Source: Streptosporangium subroseum (GTDB taxonomy: Bacteria > Actinomycetota > Actinomycetes > Streptosporangiales > Streptosporangiaceae). From it: a stretch of DNA of 51,150 bases. The stretch spans positions 1 through 51,150 of the forward strand of contig NZ_FZOD01000069.1 in NCBI RefSeq assembly GCF_900188345.1, read 5' to 3'. A model generated the notes under the pieces. It had not been told where the DNA came from, did no database searches, and was given only the letters and a program-made list of their open reading frames with translations. Numbering within the stretch: the first letter of the stretch is position 1; every line of letters begins with the position of its first letter. The position numbers and the translations under genes were made by a program. Positions 15,781 through 23,470 of the stretch are shown piece after piece.

Positions 15781-16776
15781 ATGGGTCCGCATCCCGCAGT
15801 CGCCGACGTCCGCCGCGCCGTACGACACGCACTGGGTGACCTGGAATCGGGTGACCTGGTGCTGGTCGCGTGCAGCGGCGGCGCCGACTCCCTGGCGCTG
15901 GCCGCCGCACTGGGTTTCACGGCGCCCCGGATGAATCTCCGGGCGGGGCTGCTGACCGTGGATCACGGCCTTCAGGCCGGATCCCCCGAGCGGGCCGACG
16001 ATGTCATACGGCTCGCGCCCGGTCTGGAGCTCGGCCTCGCGGAGGCGTTGCCCGTTTCGGTCGGCACCGCGGGAGGGCCCGAGGCGGCGGCCAGGGAGGC
16101 CAGATACGCGGCGCTGTCCGAGGCGTCCGCGCGGCTCGGGGCGGTGGCCGTGCTCCTCGGGCACACCAGGGACGACCAGGCGGAGACGGTGCTGCTCCGG
16201 CTGACCAGGGGGAGCGGCACGCGCTCGCTGGCGGGGATGCCCGCGCGGGCGGGAATCTACCGGCGGCCGCTGCTGGAGCTCGGCCGCGAGACGACCGCGG
16301 CGGCGTGCGCGGCGCTCGGTCTGGTCCCGTGGGACGACCCGCACAATCTCGACATCCGCTACACCCGCGTCCGGGTCCGCGAGCGGCTGCTGCCGGTCCT
16401 GGAGGACGAGCTCGGCCCCGGGATCGCCGAGGCGCTCGCCAGGACCGCGACCCTGTGCCGGGACGACGCGGACGCCCTCGACGCCTGGGCCGACTCCGCC
16501 TATCTCCGGGCGATCGTCCGGGATTGCGCTCTTAGCGATATCGAGGCGGTCGTGGTGACGGTGGCGGAGCTGGAGGACCTCCCCGCCGCCGTGCGGCGGC
16601 GGGTGTTGCGGCGGGCGGCGATCGAGGCGGGAGCGCCGCCGGGAACGCTCGCGGCCTCGCACATCTTTCAGGTCGACCGCCTGGTGACCTCGTGGAGGGG
16701 GCAGCGGAGGGTGGAGGTCCCCGGGGGGGTTGGAGCGGTCCGCCGGTGTGGCACCCTGATATTCGCCAGGCAGTGA
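15781..16776 (+). CDS. tilS: tRNA(Ile)-lysidine synthetase
   Basis: A 331-residue N-type ATP pyrophosphatase that attaches lysine to C34 of the CAU-anticodon tRNA-Ile so that it reads AUA. The PP-loop SGGADSLALA begins near residue 32. Further TilS motifs are seen in VDHGLQAGSPERADDV, GHTRDDQAETVLLRLTRGSGTRSLAGM and RRPLLELGRE. The C-terminus is short, as in actinobacterial TilS without the extended C-terminal domain. The start ATG at 15781 lies after a 90-base gap. It is followed by hpt, the usual tilS-hpt-ftsH order. Confidence 0.94.
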   Translation: MGPHPAVADVRRAVRHALGDLESGDLVLVACSGGADSLALAAALGFTAPRMNLRAGLLTVDHGLQAGSPERADDVIRLAPGLELGLAEALPVSVGTAGGPEAAAREARYAALSEASARLGAVAVLLGHTRDDQAETVLLRLTRGSGTRSLAGMPARAGIYRRPLLELGRETTAAACAALGLVPWDDPHNLDIRYTRVRVRERLLPVLEDELGPGIAEALARTATLCRDDADALDAWADSAYLRAIVRDCALSDIEAVVVTVAELEDLPAAVRRRVLRRAAIEAGAPPGTLAASHIFQVDRLVTSWRGQRRVEVPGGVGAVRRCGTLIFARQ

Positions 16777-16811
16777 CGAACATCCAGCCCCGTCTCGTAA
16801 GGAAATCCCAG

Positions 16812-17369
16812 GTGGACGCAGCCGACATGGGCAAGGACCTCTCGCGGGTCCTCATCCCCGAGGAAGAGCTCCAGATCAAGATAAAGGAGCTCGCGAGCCG
16901 GATCGACGAGGACTACGCGGGCAAGGATTTGCTGCTCGTGGGCGTGCTCAAGGGCGCGGTCATGGTCATGGCGGATCTGGCGAGGGCGTTGCACGTGCCG
17001 GTCGAGATGGACTGGATGGCCGTGTCGTCCTACGGCGCGGGCACCAAGACCTCGGGCGTCGTGCGCGTGCTGAAGGACCTTGACACCGACATCGCCGGAC
17101 GCCACGTGCTGGTCGTGGAAGACATCATCGATTCCGGTCTGACTTTGTCGTGGTTGGTGCACAACCTTAAGTCGCGCAATCCCGCCTCCGTGGAGATTTG
17201 CACCGCGCTGCGCAAGCCGGACGCGATCAAGGTGCCGATCGATGTGAAGTATGTCGGTTTTGACATTCCCAACGAGTTCGTGATCGGTTACGGGCTTGAC
17301 TACGCAGAGCGATATCGCAATCTTCCCTTCATTGGAACTCTCGCCCCGCACGTATATGGAGCGGGCTGA
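16812..17369 (+). CDS. hpt: Hypoxanthine phosphoribosyltransferase
   Basis: A 185-residue purine salvage enzyme converting hypoxanthine (and guanine) with PRPP to IMP or GMP. The PRPP-binding motif is in HVLVVEDIIDSGLTLSWL, and LLVGVLKGAVMVMADLAR and FVIGYGLDYAERYRNLP are typical of HPRTs. I chose the GTG at 16812 (MDAADMGKDLSRVL), which has AAGGAA 7 bases upstream and gives the usual family length. A GTG at 16773 that overlaps the tilS stop is possible but lacks a ribosome site. Located between tilS and ftsH as in most actinobacteria. Confidence 0.93.
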   Translation: MDAADMGKDLSRVLIPEEELQIKIKELASRIDEDYAGKDLLLVGVLKGAVMVMADLARALHVPVEMDWMAVSSYGAGTKTSGVVRVLKDLDTDIAGRHVLVVEDIIDSGLTLSWLVHNLKSRNPASVEICTALRKPDAIKVPIDVKYVGFDIPNEFVIGYGLDYAERYRNLPFIGTLAPHVYGAG

Positions 17370-17649
17370 AAAGTACGCCCTGCGCGAAGCGCGCCTTTCG
17401 CGAACGCGACATTGCCCATAGCGGCGGGGAACACTGGCCTACCTGACGTACGTTGGTAGGGCAAAGCCGGTGCTGTTCGAGCAGTTACCCTGCACGGCGC
17501 ACCGGTGTACCTTCGGACACCGAAGGGATGGCTTTTCGTCATCTCTGGGTAGTCAGTTGGAGCGGTTAGGGATACCGCGAACCCCGGGGTCGCCCGGGGT
17601 TGCCAGGCCATGGTCAGGAAGGGACGGGCCCGCCGGGGTTCCGCATCGG
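17370..17649 (+). promoter_or_regulatory. ftsH upstream region with 23-bp near-palindrome
   Basis: This 280-base gap separates hpt from ftsH. At 17438-17460, CCTACC and GGTAGG flank the palindrome ACGTACGT, giving a nearly perfect 23-bp inverted repeat one base out of register. It could be an operator or a hairpin in the ftsH leader. A GC-rich inverted repeat, CGCGAA with TTCGCG, near 17382-17401 may help terminate hpt. No further coding potential is convincing. The ftsH promoter presumably lies here. Confidence 0.45.
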
Positions 17650-19653
17650 ATGGATCTCAAGCGATTTACACGTGGGCCACTGCTGTGGATCCTGGGCATC
17701 GTTGTGCTGCTCCTGCTTGTCACCACTCTGTGGAGTGGCGACAGTAACTTCGAGAAGGCCGATACCTCCAAGGTCATCAGCTGGATCGACACAGGTCAGG
17801 TTGCCAACGCCAAGATCATCGACAAGGACCAGCGCATCGAGGTCACTCTGACCAACAAGAAGCGCTACTACTCCTCGTGGGTGACCGGCCAGGGCGTCCA
17901 GCTCGCAGACCAGCTAGAGGCCGCTTCCAAGAGCGGCAAACTCACCGGTGGCTACACCGTCGACGTGCCGAAGGAGAACTTCCTCGTCGGCCTTCTGGTG
18001 AGCTTCCTGCCGATCGTCATCATCGTGCTGATCTTCTTGTTCATCATGAACCAGATGCAGGGCGGCGGTTCCCGCGTGATGAGCTTCGGCAAGTCGAAGG
18101 CCAAACTCATCACCAAGGACACCCCGAAGACCACCTTCGCCGACGTCGCCGGTGCGGACGAGGCCATCGAGGAGCTGGAGGAGATCAAGGACTTCCTCCA
18201 GGCCCCGGCCAAGTTCCAGGCGATCGGCGCCAAGATCCCCAAGGGCGTCCTGCTGTATGGCCCGCCCGGAACCGGCAAGACCCTGCTCGCCAGGGCCGTC
18301 GCCGGTGAGGCCGGCGTGCCGTTCTACTCCATCTCCGGTTCTGACTTCGTCGAGATGTTCGTCGGTGTCGGCGCCTCGCGAGTCCGCGACCTGTTCGAGC
18401 AGGCCAAGACGAACGCTCCGGCGATCATCTTCATCGACGAGATCGACGCGGTGGGCCGTCACCGCGGCGCCGGTCTCGGTGGCGGTCACGACGAGCGCGA
18501 GCAGACGCTGAACCAGCTCCTCGTCGAGATGGACGGCTTCGATGTCAAGGGCGGCGTGATCCTGATCGCCGCGACCAACCGGCCCGACATCCTGGACCCG
18601 GCACTGCTGCGTCCCGGTCGTTTCGACCGCCAGGTCACCGTCGACCGTCCCGACCTGGAGGGCCGCAAGGGCATCCTCAAGGTGCACGGCCGCGGTAAGC
18701 CGTTCGCCGAGGGTGTCGAACTCGACATCATCGCCCGCCGGACGCCCGGTTTCACCGGTGCCGACCTGGCCAACGTGATCAACGAGGCCGCTCTGCTCAC
18801 CGCGCGGAACGACCAGAAGCTGATCACGATGGAGCTCCTCGAGGAGTCCATCGACCGCGTGATGGCCGGTCCCGAGCGCAAGTCCCGCGTCATGTCGGAC
18901 CAGGAAAAGAAGATCATCGCGTACCACGAGGGCGGTCACGCCCTGGTCGCGCACGCGCTGCCCAACTCCGACCCGGTCCACAAGATCACGATCCTGTCCC
19001 GCGGTCGCGCCCTCGGTTACACGATGACGCTTCCGATGGAGGACAAGTTCCTCGCGACCCGCTCGGAGATGCTGGACCAGCTCGCGATGCTGCTGGGTGG
19101 CCGTACGGCGGAGGAGCTCGTGTTCCACGAGCCCACCACCGGCGCCTCCAACGACATCGAGAAGGCCACCTCCATCGCCCGCCGCATGGTCACCGAATAC
19201 GGCATGAGCGAGCAGCTCGGCGCCCGCAAGTTCGGCAGCGGCAACGCCGAGGTCTTCCTCGGCCGTGAGATGGGTCACGAGCGCGACTACTCGGAGAAGG
19301 TCGCCTCCACGATCGACGAGGAGGTGCGCCGCCTCATCGAGTCGGGCCACGACCAGGCCTGGGAGATCCTCGTCGAATACCGCGACGTGCTCGACAACCT
19401 GGTTCTCGAGCTCATGGAGAAGGAGACGCTCTCCCGCGAGCAGGTGATGCAGATCTTCGCCCCGGTCGTCATCAAGGAGAAGCGCCCCTCCTACTCCGGC
19501 TACGGCAAGCGGCTCCCCTCGGACCGCCCGCCGATCCTCACCCCGAAGGAGCAGTCGGGCAACGGCTCGCTCCCCGCGGGTGAGCCGACCGGAAACGGTG
19601 CGCTTCCCGCGGGTGCCGGTCACCAGGACTCCGTCCCCAGGGACGGAAACTGA
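17650..19653 (+). CDS. ftsH: ATP-dependent zinc metalloprotease FtsH
   Basis: A 667-residue membrane AAA+ protease that degrades damaged and regulatory membrane and soluble proteins. Two membrane segments (about 10-28 and 115-135) flank an extracytoplasmic domain. The AAA+ domain has Walker A GPPGTGKT (about 203), Walker B IIFIDEIDAV and second region of homology NRPDILDPALLRPGRFDR. The zinc site is HEGGH (about 426-430). The C-terminal 50 residues are disordered, with a repeated GNGSLPAGEP/GNGALPAGAG. I chose the ATG at 17650 (MDLKRFTRG); the longer frame upstream is probably untranslated. folE follows 2 bases after the stop, so the two are coupled. Confidence 0.96.
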   Translation: MDLKRFTRGPLLWILGIVVLLLLVTTLWSGDSNFEKADTSKVISWIDTGQVANAKIIDKDQRIEVTLTNKKRYYSSWVTGQGVQLADQLEAASKSGKLTGGYTVDVPKENFLVGLLVSFLPIVIIVLIFLFIMNQMQGGGSRVMSFGKSKAKLITKDTPKTTFADVAGADEAIEELEEIKDFLQAPAKFQAIGAKIPKGVLLYGPPGTGKTLLARAVAGEAGVPFYSISGSDFVEMFVGVGASRVRDLFEQAKTNAPAIIFIDEIDAVGRHRGAGLGGGHDEREQTLNQLLVEMDGFDVKGGVILIAATNRPDILDPALLRPGRFDRQVTVDRPDLEGRKGILKVHGRGKPFAEGVELDIIARRTPGFTGADLANVINEAALLTARNDQKLITMELLEESIDRVMAGPERKSRVMSDQEKKIIAYHEGGHALVAHALPNSDPVHKITILSRGRALGYTMTLPMEDKFLATRSEMLDQLAMLLGGRTAEELVFHEPTTGASNDIEKATSIARRMVTEYGMSEQLGARKFGSGNAEVFLGREMGHERDYSEKVASTIDEEVRRLIESGHDQAWEILVEYRDVLDNLVLELMEKETLSREQVMQIFAPVVIKEKRPSYSGYGKRLPSDRPPILTPKEQSGNGSLPAGEPTGNGALPAGAGHQDSVPRDGN

Positions 19654-19655
19654 GC

Positions 19656-20234
19656 ATGGGCAAGCCGCTCGAGGTCGACTCGGCCCGGATCGAGAAGGCC
19701 GTTCGCGAGATTCTGATCGCGATCGGTGAAGATCCGGACCGAGACGGTCTGCAGGACACCCCGGCTCGGGTCGCCCGCGCCTACGCGGAGCAGTTCGCCG
19801 GGCTGGGGCAGACCCCGGAAGACGTCCTGACCACGGTCTTCGACGCCGGCCACGACGAGATGGTGCTCGTGCGCGACATCGAGGTCTACTCGACCTGCGA
19901 GCACCACCTGGTTCCGTTCCACGGGGTCGCCCACGTCGGCTACATCCCGAACGAGAAGGGGCAGATCACCGGTCTGTCCAAGCTCGCCCGGCTTGTCGAC
20001 GTATACGCTCGGCGCCCCCAGGTGCAGGAGCGGATGACCTCCCAGATCGCCGACGCGCTCATGAACGTGCTGGAGCCTCGCGGGGTCATCGTCGTGATCG
20101 AGTGCGAGCATCTCTGCATGACCATGCGCGGTGTTCGTAAACCCGGGGCCAAGACCACCACCTCGGCGGTCCGCGGCCTGTTCCGGGACAGCGACCGGAC
20201 CCGCGCCGAGGCGATGGCCCTCATCATCCGCTGA
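19656..20234 (+). CDS. folE: GTP cyclohydrolase I
   Basis: A 192-residue enzyme that makes 7,8-dihydroneopterin triphosphate from GTP, the first step of folate synthesis. Zinc ligands are visible: Cys and His of CEHHLVPFHG (C81, H84) and the Cys of HLCMTMRGV (about C154). RDGLQDTPARVARAY and GLSKLARLVDVYARRPQVQERMT are characteristic. It starts two bases after ftsH. A long hairpin follows the stop, so folP is probably transcribed from its own promoter. Confidence 0.96.
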   Translation: MGKPLEVDSARIEKAVREILIAIGEDPDRDGLQDTPARVARAYAEQFAGLGQTPEDVLTTVFDAGHDEMVLVRDIEVYSTCEHHLVPFHGVAHVGYIPNEKGQITGLSKLARLVDVYARRPQVQERMTSQIADALMNVLEPRGVIVVIECEHLCMTMRGVRKPGAKTTTSAVRGLFRDSDRTRAEAMALIIR

Positions 20235-20245
20235 GCCTGTTGTCC

Positions 20246-20300
20246 ACAGAAACCTTGCCTTGTCCAGACCGCTTGCCAGCGGTCCGGACAAGGTTTCTGT
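20246..20300 (+). terminator. Long hairpin after folE
   Basis: An extended inverted repeat begins 12 bases after the folE stop. The inner stem pairs TTGTCCagACCGCT with AGCGGTccGGACAA around a TGCC loop. The outer arms ACAGAAACC (20246-20254) and GGTTTCTGT (20292-20300) pair after a 5-nt bulge. This is one of the strongest terminator-like structures in the window. It ends the ftsH-folE transcript. Confidence 0.8.
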
Positions 20301-20650
20301 GTTATAGGCCGCGGCCCCCTGGGAAAGCACTCCGGCCAGACCCCGGCCGGGCTAATATCGCCACACTCGCCAAGGCCAGGTGCTCCCCGAACGCCTGATC
20401 CCGAACGCTCTCCGATCCGCTGATCGCGGCGGGTACGGCCATGCGGTCCGGTGAGCTCCACACCCCCGAATGAGCTCCAACCCCCCGAGTGGAGGAAACA
20501 CATGGCGGGCAGATGCCCCGAACGTCGCACCGATCGATGGCTGCCTGCCCCGTGACGGAGGGGCTGGAGGGGCCGGAGGGGCTGATTCGTTATGGCGCAA
20601 GCCGGACCCACGAGACGGCCGACGGATGTGGAGCGCCTAGGCTTATCGGC
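20301..20650 (+). other. folP upstream region with a 17-codon ORF
   Basis: About 350 bases without a recognised gene. The most gene-like element is an ATG at 20502, five bases after a perfect GGAGGA, which opens a 17-codon ORF ending at 20555 (MAGRCPERRTDRWLPAP). It could be a leader peptide for the folP operon or chance. GAATGAGCTCC-like short repeats lie near 20455-20480. TAGGCT at 20638-20643, just upstream of the folP ATG, could be a -10 box for a near-leaderless transcript. No riboswitch that I recognise. Confidence 0.3.
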
Positions 20651-21502
20651 ATGACTACGTGGAGTGTGCCGGGGATGCCCGATGTGGGCCGGTGCCTTGT
20701 GATGGGCGTGGTCAACGTCACCCCCGACTCTTTCTCCGACGGCGGCCAGTGGTTCGATCCGGCGATAGCCGTACGGCACGGCCTGGAGCTGGTCGAGCAG
20801 GGTGCCGACATCGTCGACGTGGGCGGGGAGTCCACCAGGCCCGGGGCCGCGCGGGTGTCGCTGGAGGAGGAGCTGGCCAGGGTCGAGCCGGTCATCAGGG
20901 AGCTGAGCCGTGAGGGCGTCACGGTCAGCGTCGACACCATGCGGGCCGAGGTCGCCCAGGCGGCCGTGGAGGCCGGGGCGAAGCTGGTCAACGACGTCAG
21001 CGGCGGGCTGGCCGATCCGGCGATGCCGAGGATCGTGGCCGCGTCAGGCGTGCCGTACGTGGTGATGCACTGGCGAGGACACAGCCATGCCATGGACAGC
21101 CGGGCCGTATACGGCGACGTCGTGACCGAGGTGCGTGAGGAGCTCGCCAAGCGGGTGGCCTCCGTGCTGGCGGAGGGGGTCGCCGAGAACCAGATCGTGC
21201 TCGATCCGGGGCTGGGCTTCTCCAAGAACGCCGAACACAACTGGAAACTGATCGCGGGCGTCGACCAGCTCGGAGAGCTGGGCTACCCGCTGATCATCGG
21301 TGCCTCGCGGAAACGCTTCCTGGGGCGCCTGCTCGCCGACCCGGATGGCGCCCCGCGCCCTTTCAGCCAGAGTGACGACGCCACACTCGCCGTGACCACC
21401 CTCGCCGCGCAGGCGGGGGCATGGTGCGTGCGGGTGCATGACGTACGCCCGAACGCGGACGCCGTCCGCGTGGTGGCCGCAGTTCAGGGAGCGAGATCAT
21501 GA
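20651..21502 (+). CDS. folP: Dihydropteroate synthase
   Basis: A 283-residue TIM-barrel enzyme joining 6-hydroxymethyl-dihydropterin pyrophosphate and p-aminobenzoate; the target of sulfonamides. Family motifs are MGVVNVTPDSFSDGG, VDVGGESTRPGA, NDVSGG, LDPGLGFSKNAEHN and GASRKRFLG. I chose the ATG at 20651 because it gives the family length; the open frame extends upstream to a GTG at 20489 without homology. The stop overlaps the next ATG (ATGA). It opens a tightly packed run folP-NTF2-folB-folK-DUF3180. Confidence 0.94.
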   Translation: MTTWSVPGMPDVGRCLVMGVVNVTPDSFSDGGQWFDPAIAVRHGLELVEQGADIVDVGGESTRPGAARVSLEEELARVEPVIRELSREGVTVSVDTMRAEVAQAAVEAGAKLVNDVSGGLADPAMPRIVAASGVPYVVMHWRGHSHAMDSRAVYGDVVTEVREELAKRVASVLAEGVAENQIVLDPGLGFSKNAEHNWKLIAGVDQLGELGYPLIIGASRKRFLGRLLADPDGAPRPFSQSDDATLAVTTLAAQAGAWCVRVHDVRPNADAVRVVAAVQGARS

Positions 21503-21936
21503 GCGTCGACACCACCGCCGTCGAGACGGTCAACCAGGCGTTCTACACCGCTATCGAGAACGCCGACCTCGACCGGATGACAGAGATCTGGGCCGAGGAC
21601 ATCGACGGCGAGCAGGTGAGCTGCGTGCATCCCGGATGGCCGATCGTGAACGGCCGGCAGGAGGTGCTGCGCTCATGGGCCCTCATCATGGCCAACACGC
21701 CCTACATTCAGTTCGTGCTGACCGACGTCCGCGTCATGGTCCTGGGCGACATCGCGATCCTCACCTGCGAGGAGAACATCCTCACCGCGGGCGACGAAGG
21801 TGATTCCAGCTTCGCGGCGGGCAAGGTGGTGGCGAGCAACACCTTCGTCAGGTCGTCGGCGGGGTGGCGGCTCTGGTTGCATCACGGCTCACCTGTGCTG
21901 CAGGGTGACGACGAAGAGGAAGAGGAATCCGCGTGA
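21499..21936 (+). CDS. NTF2-like (SnoaL/DUF4440 type) protein in the folate operon
   Basis: A 145-residue cone-shaped alpha+beta protein of the nuclear transport factor 2 superfamily. Helical N-terminus with VETVNQAFYTAIENADLDRMTEIW, then CVHPGWPIVNGRQEVLRSW, and strands ending in NTFVRSSAGWRLWLHHGSP. These proteins bind small molecules or act as isomerases; no catalytic pair is clear. The C-terminus is acidic (DDEEEEES). It overlaps folP and folB by 4 bp at both ends, so it is translationally coupled. Its conserved place in folate operons suggests a role in pterin handling, which is inference only. Confidence 0.82.
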   Translation: MSVDTTAVETVNQAFYTAIENADLDRMTEIWAEDIDGEQVSCVHPGWPIVNGRQEVLRSWALIMANTPYIQFVLTDVRVMVLGDIAILTCEENILTAGDEGDSSFAAGKVVASNTFVRSSAGWRLWLHHGSPVLQGDDEEEEESA

Positions 21937-22409
21937 GCGAGAGCAGCGAGCGGGCCGCCGAGGAGGGCGATCCGATCCAGGACTCGATGCAGGACCTGAT
22001 CAGCAATCCGATGCAGGACTGGGTCAGCGACCCGATCCAGGATCGGATCCATGATCGGATCAGTGTGAAGGGGCTGCGGGCCCGAGGGCGGCACGGCGTG
22101 CTCGCCGCGGAGCGGGAGCTCGGCCAGGAGTTCATCGTCGATGTCACTCTTTTTCTGGATACGGCACCCGCGGCAGCCGGGGACGACCTTACCAAGACCG
22201 TCCACTACGGCGAGCTCGCCCAGGATCTGGTGAAGGTCGTGGAGGGAGAGCCCGTCGATCTGATCGAGACCCTGGCCCAGCGCCTGGCGGACGTCTGCCT
22301 GGCCCGCGAGCTCGTGTCGTCGGTGGAGATCAGCGTGCACAAGCCCGCCGCGCCGATCCCGCTGCCGTTCGACGACGTGATCGTGACGATCACCCGGAGC
22401 CGGGCATGA
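21933..22409 (+). CDS. folB: Dihydroneopterin aldolase with N-terminal repeat extension
   Basis: A 158-residue protein. Residues about 46-158 form the FolB domain (ISVKGLRARGRHGVLAAERE, HYGELAQDL, ETLAQRLADVCL, ISVHKPAAPIP), which converts dihydroneopterin to 6-hydroxymethyl-dihydropterin and glycolaldehyde. The first 45 residues are unusual: acidic and built of imperfect repeats (DPIQDSMQD, NPMQDWVSD, DPIQDRIHD). No in-frame ATG or GTG occurs close to the FolB domain itself, and the GTG at 21933 overlaps the upstream stop (GTGA), so the extension is probably translated. The downstream overlap with folK is also 4 bp. Confidence 0.9.
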   Translation: MSESSERAAEEGDPIQDSMQDLISNPMQDWVSDPIQDRIHDRISVKGLRARGRHGVLAAERELGQEFIVDVTLFLDTAPAAAGDDLTKTVHYGELAQDLVKVVEGEPVDLIETLAQRLADVCLARELVSSVEISVHKPAAPIPLPFDDVIVTITRSRA

Positions 22410-22903
22410 GGGTCGTGCTGGGGCTCGGCAGCAATCTGGGCGACCGGCTCGCCACGCTGCAGGGCGCGCTCGACGCGCTTTTCGACGGCCCGGAGCTCAC
22501 GTTCGTCGCGGTGTCGCCCGTTTACGAGACCGACCCTTTCGGCGGACCGGAACAGGGCCTCTATCTCAACGCCATAGTGATCGCCGAGACCACGCTGGAA
22601 CCCTGGGCGCTCCTTGAGCGTGTTCAGGATGTGGAAAACTCCTTCGGCCGGGTCCGCAGGGAGCGCTGGGGAGCGCGCACCCTGGACCTCGACCTGATCA
22701 CCGTCGGGGACGTCGTCATGAACGACCCCGATCTGACGCTGCCGCATCCCAGGGCGGACGAACGGGCGTTCGTGATGGTGCCGTGGGTGCGGGCCGACCC
22801 GGAGGCGGTCCTCTCCGGGCGCAGGGTGGCCGACCTGCTGGCCGACCTGGATCAGGACTACGTACGGCCGCGCACCGATCTGACGCTGAAGAGGTCCGTG
22901 TGA
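22406..22903 (+). CDS. folK: 2-amino-4-hydroxy-6-hydroxymethyldihydropteridine pyrophosphokinase
   Basis: A 165-residue HPPK that pyrophosphorylates 6-hydroxymethyl-dihydropterin using ATP, giving the FolP substrate. Motifs: LGLGSNLGDR near the N-terminus, SPVYETDPFGGPEQ, and the HPPK signature RRERWGARTLDLDLI with LPHPRADERAFVMVPW. It starts at ATGA overlapping folB and ends overlapping the DUF3180 gene. With folE, folP and folB it completes the pterin branch of folate synthesis in this locus. Confidence 0.95.
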   Translation: MRVVLGLGSNLGDRLATLQGALDALFDGPELTFVAVSPVYETDPFGGPEQGLYLNAIVIAETTLEPWALLERVQDVENSFGRVRRERWGARTLDLDLITVGDVVMNDPDLTLPHPRADERAFVMVPWVRADPEAVLSGRRVADLLADLDQDYVRPRTDLTLKRSV

Positions 22904-23352
22904 AGCCAACCCGTCCCGGCGTGCTCGTCGGGCTCTTCATCGTGTTCGCGATCATTACGTGGGCGCTCCTGAAGCCGCTCTACTCGGACCTGCCGACCGT
23001 GCCGTGGACCTCGATCCCGACGGTGCTCCTGCTGGCGATCGGCGAGTTCTACAGCGGCTGGATGACAAAGGCCAGGATCGAGCGCAAGCCCGACACCAAG
23101 CCCGTCGAGCCGCTGGCCGTGGCCCGCCTCGTGGGCCTCGCCAAGGCCTCCGCGTACGGCGGGGCGATCTTCGCCGGGATCTTCGCCGGATTCACCCTCT
23201 ACACCGCCGACCTGCTGGACCAGGGCGTGCCCCGCCGTGACTTCCTCATCACCGGCGGCTCGTTTGTCGTCTGCGTGCTGCTGGTCTGCGCGGCCCTCTA
23301 CCTGGAACATTGCTGCAAGGTGCCCAAGGACTCCAACGAGGAAGACCGCTAG
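22900..23352 (+). CDS. DUF3180 family membrane protein
   Basis: A 150-residue integral membrane protein with about four hydrophobic segments (near residues 6-25, 37-52, 85-103, 115-137). It starts KPTRPGVLVGLFIVF and contains WTSIPTVLLLAIGEFYSGW, features of the actinobacterial DUF3180 family that follows folK. The GTG at 22900 overlaps the folK stop (GTGA). Function unknown; the constant linkage to folate genes is the main clue. Confidence 0.85.
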   Translation: MKPTRPGVLVGLFIVFAIITWALLKPLYSDLPTVPWTSIPTVLLLAIGEFYSGWMTKARIERKPDTKPVEPLAVARLVGLAKASAYGGAIFAGIFAGFTLYTADLLDQGVPRRDFLITGGSFVVCVLLVCAALYLEHCCKVPKDSNEEDR

Positions 23353-23366
23353 AACCGGCCGCCGAA

Positions 23367-23462
23367 GAACGCTCCCGCAGCCTCGTCCCCAGCCCGGAGA
23401 CGCCTCCGGTGTCTCGTCCTCCAGCCCGAAGAATGCTCCCGGTGCCTCACCGTCTGGTCCGG
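23367..23462. repeat. Three degenerate 32-bp tandem repeats between convergent genes
   Basis: Units beginning at 23367, 23399 and 23431 share the pattern GAxGCTCCCGGxGxCTCGTCC followed by AGCCCG. They fill the gap between the DUF3180 stop and the convergent acyltransferase stop. The repeat is not coding and has no strong hairpin. It resembles the other minisatellites in this window by position, at gene 3' ends. Confidence 0.65.
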
Positions 23463-23470
23463 GGAGGCTC

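Noticed and set aside
13111..16662. Very long minus-strand open frame (1183 codons) opposite dacB, DUF2342 and tilS
   Set aside because: It lies opposite three well-supported genes, has no family motifs and an Arg/Gly/Asp/Val-rich composition typical of antisense frames in high-GC DNA.
23367..23462. CRISPR-like array of 32-bp units
   Set aside because: Units are contiguous and degenerate, without spacers, and no cas genes are present.
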